Assembly (NCBI RefSeq): GCF_050510895.1
Contig: NZ_JBNINT010000001.1
Location: forward strand, 1,116,001 to 1,180,000
Direction: 5' to 3'
DNA: 64,000 bases
Origin: Pannonibacter phragmitetus_B
Lineage (GTDB): Bacteria; Pseudomonadota; Alphaproteobacteria; Rhizobiales; Stappiaceae
Shown one piece after another: positions 37,845-50,337 of this stretch; positions within the stretch are counted from its first letter, which is position 1, and each line of letters begins with the position of its first letter. The notes under the pieces were generated by a model, which saw nothing but the letters and a program-made list of their open reading frames with translations, was not told the origin of the DNA and ran no database searches. The translations under genes and the position numbers were made by a program.

Positions 37845-38348
37845 TTAGCTGACCGGCAGGGCAGGGCAGCCCGAAGTCCGTTCAACACGGGTCTTCAGCC
37901 CTTGCAGGCTCTGCATGGTGTTCGGGTTGCCCGGCAGCACGAAACTCTGGGCAAGAGCGGTCCGGGCATTGTTGACGATGGCGACGTCCTGAACGGCCAG
38001 CGTCCGGCAGGCCTCGCCGGTGAAGCGTACGCGCACGCGGATCAGACGGTCGCCGTTGTCAGAGGGGCCGAATTCGGCGTCGAGCGCCGGGTTGGCTTCC
38101 GTCATCTTGCGTTCGATCACCACCATGTTGGCTTCATCTTGCACAACGGGGGTACCGCGTTCGGTGGCACTGGCGATCAGTGCCATGCGCACCTGCTCCG
38201 GGCTTCCGGCGATAGAGAGCGACTGCGCGCCCTGGGGCACAGTAAGCTGCGGCTGCGGTGGCAGACTGGACTGGATAGGCTGCTGGCCGCTCGACTGACA
38301 GGCAGCAAGTGCTGCGGCGAGGGCAGGGACGATGATCATCTGGCGCAT
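37845..38348 (-). CDS. Putative lipoprotein of unknown function
   Basis: From the ATG at 38348 (MRQMIIVPALAAALAACQSS) the 167-residue product has a lipoprotein signal with lipobox LAAC (Cys17). An earlier ATG at 38432 would place 28 residues before the signal, so I reject it. The mature part has a beta-rich segment with AGSPEQVRMALIASATERGT and a Cys pair (CRTLAVQD and SGCPALP) that could be disulphide-bonded. No named family recognised. It is monocistronic, convergent with cckA. Confidence 0.7.
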   Translation of the reverse strand: MRQMIIVPALAAALAACQSSGQQPIQSSLPPQPQLTVPQGAQSLSIAGSPEQVRMALIASATERGTPVVQDEANMVVIERKMTEANPALDAEFGPSDNGDRLIRVRVRFTGEACRTLAVQDVAIVNNARTALAQSFVLPGNPNTMQSLQGLKTRVERTSGCPALPVS

Positions 38349-38625
38349 GGCTGCGATCCTCAAGGTAATCATGTTCAGGCTCCGGCAAGCCCCAAACAGG
38401 CCACCAGTCCGATTAACAAAGTTAGAACACATTTGGTTCCGTCACTCATAGATCGGAATGGAGGCCTTGAAAGCTGGCTACGTCACAATCCACGCGGAAA
38501 TTTGCCGGTTGATGTCTTTTTGTCTCAGACAAGTTTTACCAGCCTCATGCTCCGCAAACCGTTCAAGCCTTGGAGAGGAAGAGCCTTTCGGGACGCGATG
38601 CCTTTGCATCTTGAATGCTCAGGAA

Positions 38626-40065
38626 TCAAAAAGTTTTCCCGGTGCGGAATCCGCCGCCCTGGCTCATGACGCTTCCGGAAGACCCAGTTCTGAAGCCACC
38701 GCTTCCACGTGAGCTGCCGCCGCCAAGCCCCTGACCCGAAAAGCCGCCGCCAAACGAGCTGCGCCCGGAACTGCGACTGCCGGTGTTCTGTTGCACATGC
38801 GCCTTGCGGGCCCGGGTCCAGTAGTCCGCGCCACTGATGGCCCCTTTCACGAGCTCTCCGAGCAATATTGTGGTGAGGCTATCGTCCTTGAACGAGGAAC
38901 CGTAGTCGTCATAGCCGTTCTGCCGGAATTGCCGGCTTACCTTGGTCAGTTCGTCGCGGCGCCGGGAAATGTCGCGCTGCAATTCCTTGTCCTGGCGGAT
39001 CTCGCGGTTCAGATCCTCGATTTGCGCCTCAACATTCTGCAATGCGCGCACGATGGAATCGTCTTCGCGCGAGGGCGTGTCGATGGCCTTGCGCAGCAGC
39101 GTGTGCAGATCCTCCCGCTGCAAGGCCTTGGCAAGTTCTGCGGCTGCGGCCTGATAGCCTTCGTCTTCACCGTCGGTAAAGGTCTGCAGCCGGGCCTGCA
39201 GGGGCGCCAGCTCCGCCTCATCTGCCTCAATCCGGCTGTCCAGCTGCAGGAGGGCGTCCTGCAGTTCTATGGCCTCTCCCTCAAGGTCCCGCCCGGCGAG
39301 CCGTGCCAGTGTCTGGCGTTCCGAAGCGGCAACGGCATCCGCTGCTTGATTGGCCAGTTCGCTGTAGCGGGCCGCATGGGCCGTCAGGCGCACAGGGATT
39401 TCGGTCAGCATGGCGTAGTTCGGACGGGCAGTCTCAAAACGGATCAGGCTGGCGACCCAACGGTCGAGCGAACGCACCAGACCTGAATGATTGTAGCCCG
39501 TGGTCCCAAAGCCGCGCTGCCAGAGATACATGAACAGCGGGTCGTTTTCGTATGCCTTGCCCTTTTCCTCCCGGTCAGCCTCTGCCTGAAGGGCTTTGTC
39601 CGAAGCGGCGGTGGCGGTGCGGGCGGCCTGTTCTGCCTCAGCTTTCAGTTCCTTGTGGGCCTCGTCTGCGGCAAGAGCCTGGACAAGGGCACCTTCCAGA
39701 GCATCGATCTTCTCAAGAATGGCGGCCCGGGCGGCGGAGATCTTGTCCCGCTCGCGCATCTGCTCTGCCCGTTGGCTTTCCTTGATGCGGACCTCTTCGG
39801 CAAGGCGCGTCAGATCGGCATTGCGCCGCTCCAGAAGCTGGCGTGCTGTGCGCGCCGCGCCTTCCAGATCAGCGCCAAGATTGTCGGCTTGTTCGGTCTC
39901 CATCCGGAACTTTGCAAGATCCTTGAAGCCCTCGCTCATCTTCTCCGAAAGCGACGAAATGGACCGTGTTGCCCGTTCGATACGGTGAGCAAGCTCAGTC
40001 TCCTCGCGGCGCAGATCCGCAAGGGCCTGTTCGATGGCAGAGAGTGTCTGGCGTCCGCTCAGCAT
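38626..40065 (-). CDS. Coiled-coil protein with Gly/Ser-rich tail, unknown function
   Basis: The 479-residue protein has a long N-terminal coiled coil (about residues 5-165), a globular segment with ENDPLFMYLWQRGFGTTGYN near residue 170, and more coiled coil (about 245-375). A C-terminal ~50-residue tail rich in Gly, Ser and Arg/Phe resembles the tails of some TPM/YgcG-type envelope proteins. No signal peptide or membrane helix is visible, so it is probably cytoplasmic. It is the last of three same-strand genes, 22 bases after the preceding one. No named function recognised. Confidence 0.7.
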   Translation of the reverse strand: MLSGRQTLSAIEQALADLRREETELAHRIERATRSISSLSEKMSEGFKDLAKFRMETEQADNLGADLEGAARTARQLLERRNADLTRLAEEVRIKESQRAEQMRERDKISAARAAILEKIDALEGALVQALAADEAHKELKAEAEQAARTATAASDKALQAEADREEKGKAYENDPLFMYLWQRGFGTTGYNHSGLVRSLDRWVASLIRFETARPNYAMLTEIPVRLTAHAARYSELANQAADAVAASERQTLARLAGRDLEGEAIELQDALLQLDSRIEADEAELAPLQARLQTFTDGEDEGYQAAAAELAKALQREDLHTLLRKAIDTPSREDDSIVRALQNVEAQIEDLNREIRQDKELQRDISRRRDELTKVSRQFRQNGYDDYGSSFKDDSLTTILLGELVKGAISGADYWTRARKAHVQQNTGSRSSGRSSFGGGFSGQGLGGGSSRGSGGFRTGSSGSVMSQGGGFRTGKTF

Positions 40066-40087
40066 GGCTTAAGCCCTTGTTCCGGTG

Positions 40088-41026
40088 TCACCATTCCGTA
40101 ATGGCTCCCTGTTCCACCGGCTTGCTCCAGTCGATGCCGAGTTTGCCGCGCAGCTTCACGCCAAGTTCTGAATCTTGCACGATGCCGTCTTTTGCCTTGT
40201 CGTCTCGTACCGAGTTGAAAACGCTGACAGGAACACGCTGCGCCCAAATGGTTACCGTTCTTTCCTTGCCATCCTCCTCCGAGACGATCCGCCGTGGCAT
40301 AGGCTTCCCATCGGCGCCGATTGCCTCGACCACGAGATAGGTGTTCTCGGCCGACTGGTTCACATCGGGAATGCGCGTCACCCCCGTGGGCACATCCGGG
40401 CGCGAGACAATGCGAACCGTGAAGGTGGTTGCCAGTTCGCTGTCGAGTGCGGCCAGCTGGTCACGCACCCGCCGCGCATCGGCGGCATCACCACGCGCCA
40501 GGGCCCGTTCGCCGTCAGCCGCAAGCCCTGCGGCCTGCACCTTGACTGCGTCGTCAAGCGCGGCGGCATTGATGGCTGCGGTCAGCCGCACAATGTCTTG
40601 AGGCAAAGTCTCACTCAACTCGGCCTGGAGGGCCTCCGCGGCCCTTTCACGCGGTGCCGTAACGAGAAAATGCCATGCGGACAAGGAGATCACGAGTGCT
40701 GCAAAGGCGATCGCTGCCATGCGGGCATAGCTCATGCGCCGGATGTAAAGCAGGGCGAGGAACCTTTGCAGCCCGGCCTTCGGCGGGGCATAGACGAAAC
40801 GGTCTTCCTTGAGGCTGGCAACCCCTTGCTGCAGGATGTGATCGGGTACGTCAATGCCCTGTGAGGCATAGATATCCCGCAAGCGGGTGATCAGCTGCGC
40901 ATCACGGTCAGTTCCGCTCAGCTCACGCTGAACAAGGGCGTCGTCATGGCGCAATGTGTCGACCACATCCATCGCCATCATCAGCTCGTCGAGCGGCTGT
41001 CCTGCGGCCTTCTGTGTTGCGGCCAT
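40088..41026 (-). CDS. Single-pass membrane protein, DUF6384-like
   Basis: The 312-residue protein has a cytoplasmic N-terminal ~90 residues (ELMMAMDVVDTLRHDDALVQ, VPDHILQQGVASLKEDRFVY), one membrane helix (MAAIAFAALVISLSAWHFLV, about residues 101-120), a helical region, then a beta-rich C-terminal domain (FTVRIVSRPDVPTGVTRIPD). I associate it from memory with DUF6384, without verification. It is the middle gene of the operon, 76 bases after the first gene and 22 before the third. Confidence 0.65.
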   Translation of the reverse strand: MAATQKAAGQPLDELMMAMDVVDTLRHDDALVQRELSGTDRDAQLITRLRDIYASQGIDVPDHILQQGVASLKEDRFVYAPPKAGLQRFLALLYIRRMSYARMAAIAFAALVISLSAWHFLVTAPRERAAEALQAELSETLPQDIVRLTAAINAAALDDAVKVQAAGLAADGERALARGDAADARRVRDQLAALDSELATTFTVRIVSRPDVPTGVTRIPDVNQSAENTYLVVEAIGADGKPMPRRIVSEEDGKERTVTIWAQRVPVSVFNSVRDDKAKDGIVQDSELGVKLRGKLGIDWSKPVEQGAITEW

Positions 41027-41102
41027 TCCAATCCTCCGGCCCGCTTGGGCTGGTTCATCAAGTCGTGTGCGCCGGCCGGCGTGTCAAGCCGGCCGGATGA
41101 GC

Positions 41103-42275
41103 TCAGCCCTTGATCAGGGCCTCATCGGCTGCAAGCTTTGCCAGACGGCGCTTGCCGTCTTCGACAGCAAGGCGGATTTCTTCGGAGTTTTTCGTCGACA
41201 TCTCACGCATCTCATTGATGATATTGCGCGAATTGATCTGGAAGTTGACCACGCTGTCCACCAGCTTCTTCACCGATGCCGCCTGTACGGTGGGGCCATA
41301 GCCAGCCTTCAGTGCAGCTTCCTGTACGGCGTCGCCGATCTCGGCCAGCGTCTCGAGGCTCTTATTGACGCCGTCCTTCATGGCATTCAGCGTCGCGGTC
41401 GATTCATGCAGTCCCTGCAAGCCGGTGAAGGAGGCGTTGAGGGCCGTCAGAACTGACTCATTGGTGGAGAAGAAGCTGACCGACTGGGCATAGACCCGCT
41501 CCTTGGCGTTGGTCGTCTGCATCAGGCGTGCCATGATCACTTCGGACGTATTGTAGCCAATCGTCAGATTGTCGGAGAGATCCTTGGCGACCTGATAGCG
41601 CTTTTCCTCGTCCTGCATCTCGCGCATGCGCTCGTCGCGGGCGAGTTCCAGCCTTGCCTTCGCCGCGAGATCCTCGCCGGTGAAAGCCGCGACTTCCTCC
41701 GAGGCGGCTTCCAGCGATGCCTTTGCAGTGTTCAGCTTTGCGGTGGCAGTGTTGAGCACTTCCAGCGCCAGAACTTCGGCCTGCTTCAGCGCGCCGCGAT
41801 AGTCACGGTAGGCATTGAGGATGGTCTGCTCGCGCTGGATCTGCTCTTTCGTGTCCTTCGCGACCTCGAGATAGGTCTTGCGGATATCGTCGAAGCGGTC
41901 GGAGATCGTGCCGCGCCGCATGTCCCGCCACTTGTTCGCAAGGCCTTCCATCATGGAGATCTTGCCATCGGCCAGCTGGTCGACCATGGCCTTGGCGTCG
42001 TCGCGGATCGAGTTGAAGGCGTCCGTGATCGCCTCGTAGCGCTCGCCAATGGTCATGGCCGCGATCTGGGTGCGGACGATCTCGTTGAAAGTCGATGCCT
42101 GACCCAGCGTGCGGGTGATGACGGCTATCTTGTCAGGAGAAAGATCGGAAATCTGCTCCAGAAGCGCGTTGATCGGTGCATCGGCCTGCGTCTCGGGCAT
42201 AAGGCCCAGGTCCCTGAGAGCGCCGACGGCCCGGTCGAGATACTGCAGCGGGCTTTTGCTCTGTGTCTCGGTCAT
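41103..42275 (-). CDS. Helical protein, distantly TelA/PspA-like, unknown function
   Basis: The 390-residue protein is predicted almost entirely helical, with no membrane segment. Features include an N-terminal MPETQADAPINALLEQISDL, a central coiled coil (about residues 140-230) and a C-terminal half with NFQINSRNIINEMREMSTKN. The tail (SEEIRLAVEDGKRRLAKLAA) resembles the helical end of TelA toxic-anion-resistance proteins; this similarity is weak and by eye. It is the first gene of the operon, suggesting the three products form one complex. Confidence 0.65.
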   Translation of the reverse strand: MTETQSKSPLQYLDRAVGALRDLGLMPETQADAPINALLEQISDLSPDKIAVITRTLGQASTFNEIVRTQIAAMTIGERYEAITDAFNSIRDDAKAMVDQLADGKISMMEGLANKWRDMRRGTISDRFDDIRKTYLEVAKDTKEQIQREQTILNAYRDYRGALKQAEVLALEVLNTATAKLNTAKASLEAASEEVAAFTGEDLAAKARLELARDERMREMQDEEKRYQVAKDLSDNLTIGYNTSEVIMARLMQTTNAKERVYAQSVSFFSTNESVLTALNASFTGLQGLHESTATLNAMKDGVNKSLETLAEIGDAVQEAALKAGYGPTVQAASVKKLVDSVVNFQINSRNIINEMREMSTKNSEEIRLAVEDGKRRLAKLAADEALIKG

Positions 42276-42398
42276 CGTCTTCCTCCTGCATCTGCGCCCT
42301 GCCGGAGGATCTGGCAGGGCTTCCGCATTTTGCAGTCAAATAGGTCAGGCTGATGACAGCAAGTCAACGCAAAGACTTGCAGGTGCATGATAATCCAT

Positions 42399-42428
42399 CC
42401 GCCCTGTCACATGAAGGCGACAGGGCGG
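42399..42428 (-). terminator. Hairpin terminator after psuG
   Basis: CCGCCCTGTC (42399-42408) pairs with GACAGGGCGG (42419-42428). It lies about 20 bases beyond the psuG stop on the minus strand. Confidence 0.65.
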
Positions 42429-42449
42429 GCGGGTTCATGTGACGTATCG

Positions 42450-43393
42450 TTACTTCGCCGCTGCCACAGCCACGGCAATTGCGGCAGCTAGGCGGGCGTT
42501 GTTGCGCACCAGCGCGATGTTGGTGACAAGGCTACGCCCCTTCGTCAGCTCAAAGATATGCCCCAGCACGAAGGGGGTGACGGCCTTACCGCGGATATCG
42601 CGCCGGGCTGCCTCTGCAATGGCTGCGTCAATGTACTGGCCCATCTCCCCGCGGCTGATTTCGCTTTCTGCCGGAACCGGATTGGTGATCAGAACGCCGC
42701 CGTGGCCGCCGAACAGCTTGCGCGCCTCGATCAGGCGGGCGATTTCCTCAGCGCTGTCCATCCGGTAAGGGGCAGGCAGTCCGCTCTCACGCGACCAGAA
42801 GGCAGGTACTTCGTCCGTGCCATAAGCGACAACCGGCACGCCGCGCGTTTCCAGCACTTCCAGCGTCTTCGGAATGTCGAGCAGGGCCTTGGCCCCGGCG
42901 CAGACAACGCAGACCGGCGTGCGGGAAAGTTCGTCCAGATCGGCGGAGATATCGAAGCTGGTTTCAGCCCCTTGTGCACGCCGCCGATGCCGCCCGTGGC
43001 GAAAACGCTGATCCCGGCAGCATCAGCGGCCATCATTGTGGCCGCCACCGTGGTGGAGCCCGGACGTCCCGTCGTCACCGCAATGGCAAGATCGGCGCGC
43101 GAGCACTTCATCACGTTCTTTTCCTGCCCCAGCCGGTCAAGGTCAGCTGCGTCAAGTCCGATGCGGATGCGTCCGTCGAGCACAGCGATGGTGGCAGGTA
43201 CGGCGCCAGCTTCACGGATGTCGGCCTCCACCTGACGGGCAGTTTCCACATTCTGCGGGAAAGGCATGCCATGGGTGATGATGGTCGATTCCAGCGCCAC
43301 AATGGGCTTTCCGGCGGCGAGGGCAGCCTGCACCTCAGCGGAATAGACGAGAAGATCCGCAAGGCTTGCGGGCAGCGGGTCGGAGGTGGACAT
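42450..43393 (-). CDS. psuG: Pseudouridine-5'-phosphate glycosidase PsuG (frame broken)
   Basis: PsuG splits pseudouridine 5'-phosphate to uracil and ribose 5-phosphate. From MSTSDPLPASLADLLVYSAE the family motifs appear: KPIVALESTIITHGMPFPQN and RADLAIAVTTGRPGSTTVAA. The frame breaks at CCCC (42968-42971, plus strand) in IGGVHKG. One base restores AETSFDISADLDELSRTPVC, then VCAGAKALLDIPKTLEVLET and the end, 314 residues (E. coli PsuG has 312). It lies downstream of the PfkB kinase gene psuK, the usual pairing. Confidence 0.92.
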
Positions 43394-43529
43394 GGTTCTT
43401 TCCTCAAGGCTTGCAGCCGGTGCCAGTTGAATGAAGGGCGGCACGGCTTTGAAGGGGAGACAGGCGGAAGCAGCCCGGCCGGGCATCGTGCCCGTTTGAT
43501 GTCCTTATAGACCTGCGGAAGCCGGAGGT

Positions 43530-44468
43530 TCAACGTGGGGCAGAGGCCGAAGGCAGTGCTTCAAGCGCTGCCCAGCTCAGACCCGCCGCAACCGCGCCGG
43601 TGACGGCAAGCGTCAAGGCTGCGGCTGCAAGGCCCTTCTCGAGGCTGTCAGCGAAGGGCAGATTCCGGGCTATACCCGCCAGCGTTCCGGCCATCAGGGC
43701 ATCGCCCGCACCCGTCACGTCATGAACCATGGCAGGGGGCGGGAGTAGCTGTCCGCTCTCTTCTTCTTTTGACCAGAAGAGCGGTTCTGCACCTGCGCTG
43801 ATCACCACGGCCTTGGGGCCAAGGGCACGCAGGGCAGACCCAAGCTTGTCCTGCGGGGCATCAGGGGTTAGCCCGGTAAGGCGGGCAGCCTCGCCCCGGT
43901 TGACGAAGAGAATATCGAGCCGCTGCAGGATGGGGAGCAGGCGCTCTGCCTTGGCATTCGACACAGCATCGGCCACCAGCAGCCTGTCCCCGGTAACTCC
44001 TGCCAGCGCCTGAAGCACAGTTTGGGGCAGGTTTGCCTCAATGAACCAGAGGCCAGCTGCGCGTGCTGCAGGCGATAGATCACGTGCGAGCGAAGCATCA
44101 AGGCTCTCGGTGATATCCGTATCGACGACGGCGGCTGCAAGCGAGCCATCCGGGTCATGCAAGGCCACATAGCGGCCCGTTGGCAGGGGCAGGGTGCGCA
44201 CGCCATAGAGGTTCAGCTGCTCACGCCCCAGAATGCTGCGCAGCGCCGCGCCGTCACCGTCATCTCCGAGGGCGCCGCTCAGGGCCACCGGCACGCCGAG
44301 CTTTGCCAGCCCGCGCGCCACGTTGGTCGCTACGCCGCCGGGCATGCCCCGCATGGTAGACGGGGTCGATGTTTCGCGTTGAATGGGCTCTTTCGCATGG
44401 GCGATCAGGTCAAGATGAATGGCGCCGAAGCAGGCCGCCGGGGCTGCCGTCTGGACTGTTCCGTTCAT
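43530..44468 (-). CDS. psuK: PfkB-family kinase, probable pseudouridine kinase PsuK
   Basis: The pathway phosphorylates pseudouridine before PsuG cleaves it. The 312-residue product has PfkB motifs: GGVATNVARGLAKLGVPVAL near residue 45 and the C-terminal signature DVTGAGDALMAGTLAGIA with the catalytic Asp. The start at 44468 (MNGTVQTAAPAACF) is preferred to 44486, which is followed by six unconserved residues. Specificity for pseudouridine is inferred from linkage to psuG, 136 bases downstream. It is divergent from recA. Confidence 0.85.
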   Translation of the reverse strand: MNGTVQTAAPAACFGAIHLDLIAHAKEPIQRETSTPSTMRGMPGGVATNVARGLAKLGVPVALSGALGDDGDGAALRSILGREQLNLYGVRTLPLPTGRYVALHDPDGSLAAAVVDTDITESLDASLARDLSPAARAAGLWFIEANLPQTVLQALAGVTGDRLLVADAVSNAKAERLLPILQRLDILFVNRGEAARLTGLTPDAPQDKLGSALRALGPKAVVISAGAEPLFWSKEEESGQLLPPPAMVHDVTGAGDALMAGTLAGIARNLPFADSLEKGLAAAALTLAVTGAVAAGLSWAALEALPSASAPR

Positions 44469-44644
44469 TGCCACGTTTCCTTGCAAGGCCTGTCTCGCTC
44501 AAAAGAAGGGAGAAGTGCGTCTCCTTGGGGCCGCCGCTGCAGCTCTGCAGGGCCCAAACCATATGCCAGCGATTCTGCCAAACCCGCCAGCCTGCTTGCA
44601 AAGCGACGTGAAAAGAACGGGTTTCCGGATGCGTGTGAAATCGT

Positions 44645-44659
44645 GAACATACGTGGAAC
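44645..44659 (+). promoter_or_regulatory. LexA (SOS) box upstream of recA, perfect
   Basis: GAAC (44645-44648), seven bases, GAAC (44656-44659) is an exact match to the alphaproteobacterial LexA motif GAAC-N7-GAAC. It lies about 119 bases before recA and 177 from psuK on the other strand. Confidence 0.6.
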
Positions 44660-44711
44660 TCATTGGCGAAAAACGATAAAAAACAATCTTGTAAAAGATC
44701 TTGGCAAATTG

Positions 44712-44726
44712 GAACAAAGAGGGTAC
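44712..44726 (+). promoter_or_regulatory. LexA (SOS) box upstream of recA, one mismatch
   Basis: GAAC (44712-44715), seven bases, GTAC (44723-44726): one mismatch from GAAC-N7-GAAC. Being about 52 bases before the ATG, it is placed to overlap the recA promoter. Confidence 0.6.
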
Positions 44727-44777
44727 AAAAGCTCAGTTTGAAACGGCGGGTCCATCGTGGAATAAGGAGCCTCGCAC

Positions 44778-45848
<1,071 letters not shown>

Positions 45849-46158
45849 TATCCTTTGCCGGCCACTGGCTGCCGGTGAAATGTCTTTTAATGTCTGCCGG
45901 CTTTTATCAGACGGTTTTGAGGACCCGCGTTTTGCGGGTCTTCTGCTGTCTGGAGCAATATTTCTGCCCGGCGTTGTCTTCCGCCCTTCAAGGCAAGCGT
46001 CAAATGCAGATGCTGCAGCTGCCTCGCTTCTGGACAGGCCGAAGGGTGAAAGATAAAAGGCTTTGAACTGCTTGCGCGGGAGAGGCCGGAGCAGGGGGCA
46101 GGAGAGTGCGCCCGCCGGAAATATCCCGCGCTGCCGATGGATCGAGAGCGAGACCTAG
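45849..46158. other. 310-base interval between recA and alaS, terminator only
   Basis: Apart from the terminator near 45922-45940 I see no gene. An open frame (45845-46066) has no homology. Confidence 0.55.
45922..45940 (+). terminator. Terminator after recA
   Basis: GACCCGC (45922-45928) pairs with GCGGGTC (45934-45940), followed by TT. The stem is only seven base pairs and the T tract is weak. Confidence 0.6.
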
Positions 46159-48814
<2,656 letters not shown>

Positions 48815-48848
48815 GCGGCCTTTTAAGTCCGCTGGAGTGAATTGAAAC

Positions 48849-48897
48849 CCGGCAGTGCGGCAAAGTGCCTTCTGAGAGGCCTCTGCCGCACTGCCGG
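48849..48897 (+). terminator. Terminator after alaS
   Basis: CCGGCAGTGCGGCA (48849-48862) and TGCCGCACTGCCGG (48884-48897) form a perfect 14-bp stem followed by a T-rich tract. Confidence 0.85.
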
Positions 48898-49105
48898 TTG
48901 TTTGTTTTGAAATAATTGATTTTTTGCCTATAGCCTTGGCTGGCTTCTTGCACCAAGGCCCTCGCTGCCTTGCGTATCACGGCCTGAGATTACTCAGGTG
49001 CCACGCGGACTTGATGAATGTGCTCTCGGCCGTGTTCATTGCGCGTTGCAAGTGCAGGGTTGCGTTTCTGGAGGTGCCGTTGGAGCTTCTTTTTCTGTGC
49101 CAGCG

Positions 49106-50251
49106 ATGCTGCTTGGTCTTTCTGGCGTCTATGCAGTGTTTATGCTGACGCTGGTGGCAGCTGTCGTGCGCTATCCAGGCTCCACATATCTGCGCCTCTG
49201 GTTGGCTGTTTTCCTGCTGGCATCGGCTGGCAGTACGTGCATGGCATTGCGGGGTACGGTGCCACTTGCCGTCAGCGACAACGTGGGCTTTGGCCTCTTC
49301 GTCACTGCTCTGGGATTCGTCTGGCTCGGCATGCGGTCCTTTTTCGGCCGGCATGTGCCTTATCTGCTGTCCGTTTTAGCTGCAATTGGTATTGTGCCAC
49401 TTAGCCGTGCCCTTGATGAAAGTCAGGATATTGCAGCGCTCTGGCGTATGGTCTACGCGCTTGCAATCGCTGGGCTCTTCTTTCTGCTGACAGCGTCTGA
49501 GCTGCGGCGCAGCATCCGTGAAGAGGGCTTGCCTTCGGCGCGGGCGGCCGCCGCTGTCTATACCAGCTTTGCTATTGTGCATCTTGCTGCCCTGCCGCTG
49601 CCCTTCCTCTTCCCCGTCCGGTTCGACGGACTCATTCCCAGCTCTGACTGGTTCTTCGGGCTGCTCTTCCTGTCGCTGATGCACACCGTTGCGGCGGTGT
49701 TTCTGGGAATTGTGCTGTCGAACGAGCGCATGGCCGAGGCTATGCGTCATCTGGCGGACACGGATGAACTGACAGGATTGCCAAACCGGCGCGCCTTTTT
49801 GCGACAGGTCGAGCAGTCTCTGGCAACGGGCGGGGGCGGCACGCTGCTGATCGCTGATGTTGACCATTTCAAACAGATCAATGACCGCCATGGCCACCAG
49901 TGCGGTGATGCTGTGCTGCAGAATTTTGCGGCGATGCTTGAACAGCTCGCCGGTGACCGGTTGTTTGCGGCGCGGATCGGCGGGGAGGAGTTCGGCATTT
50001 TCTTGCCCGGCTTGACGGGACCGCATCTGGACATGCTGGCTGCGCAGCTTTGCCGCGCTGCAGCCGTGTTGCAGATGGAACATGCCGGCAAGGCTGTTCC
50101 GATCACGATCAGCACGGGTGTGGCCGACACTTCTGGCTCCAACTCCTCTTACGAACAGCTGTTTGCCGAAGCCGACCGCGCGCTTTATCTCGCCAAACGC
50201 TCGGGTAGGAACTGCTTCCGCCGGCTGCCACAGATCTCGTTTGGTGCATGA
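49106..50251 (+). CDS. Membrane diguanylate cyclase (GGDEF)
   Basis: GGDEF enzymes make c-di-GMP from two GTP. The 381-residue product (start chosen at 49106, the first Met before the membrane part; the open frame extends to 48998 without conserved sequence) has about six membrane helices in the first ~215 residues. A GGDEF domain follows with ADTDELTGLPNRRAFLRQ, LLIADVDHFKQINDRHGHQC and the active-site GGEEF. The RxxD inhibitory site upstream of GGEEF is not seen. It converges on the GGDEF-EAL gene, 87 bases apart. Confidence 0.9.
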   Translation: MLLGLSGVYAVFMLTLVAAVVRYPGSTYLRLWLAVFLLASAGSTCMALRGTVPLAVSDNVGFGLFVTALGFVWLGMRSFFGRHVPYLLSVLAAIGIVPLSRALDESQDIAALWRMVYALAIAGLFFLLTASELRRSIREEGLPSARAAAAVYTSFAIVHLAALPLPFLFPVRFDGLIPSSDWFFGLLFLSLMHTVAAVFLGIVLSNERMAEAMRHLADTDELTGLPNRRAFLRQVEQSLATGGGGTLLIADVDHFKQINDRHGHQCGDAVLQNFAAMLEQLAGDRLFAARIGGEEFGIFLPGLTGPHLDMLAAQLCRAAAVLQMEHAGKAVPITISTGVADTSGSNSSYEQLFAEADRALYLAKRSGRNCFRRLPQISFGA

Positions 50252-50337
50252 GGCTGCAGCGGAGCAGAGTGGAAAAAGGGAGATGGTGAGCGCCAGCTTG
50301 CCTGAACTGGGCTGCAACGTTCAGACCGGAACGCTGG

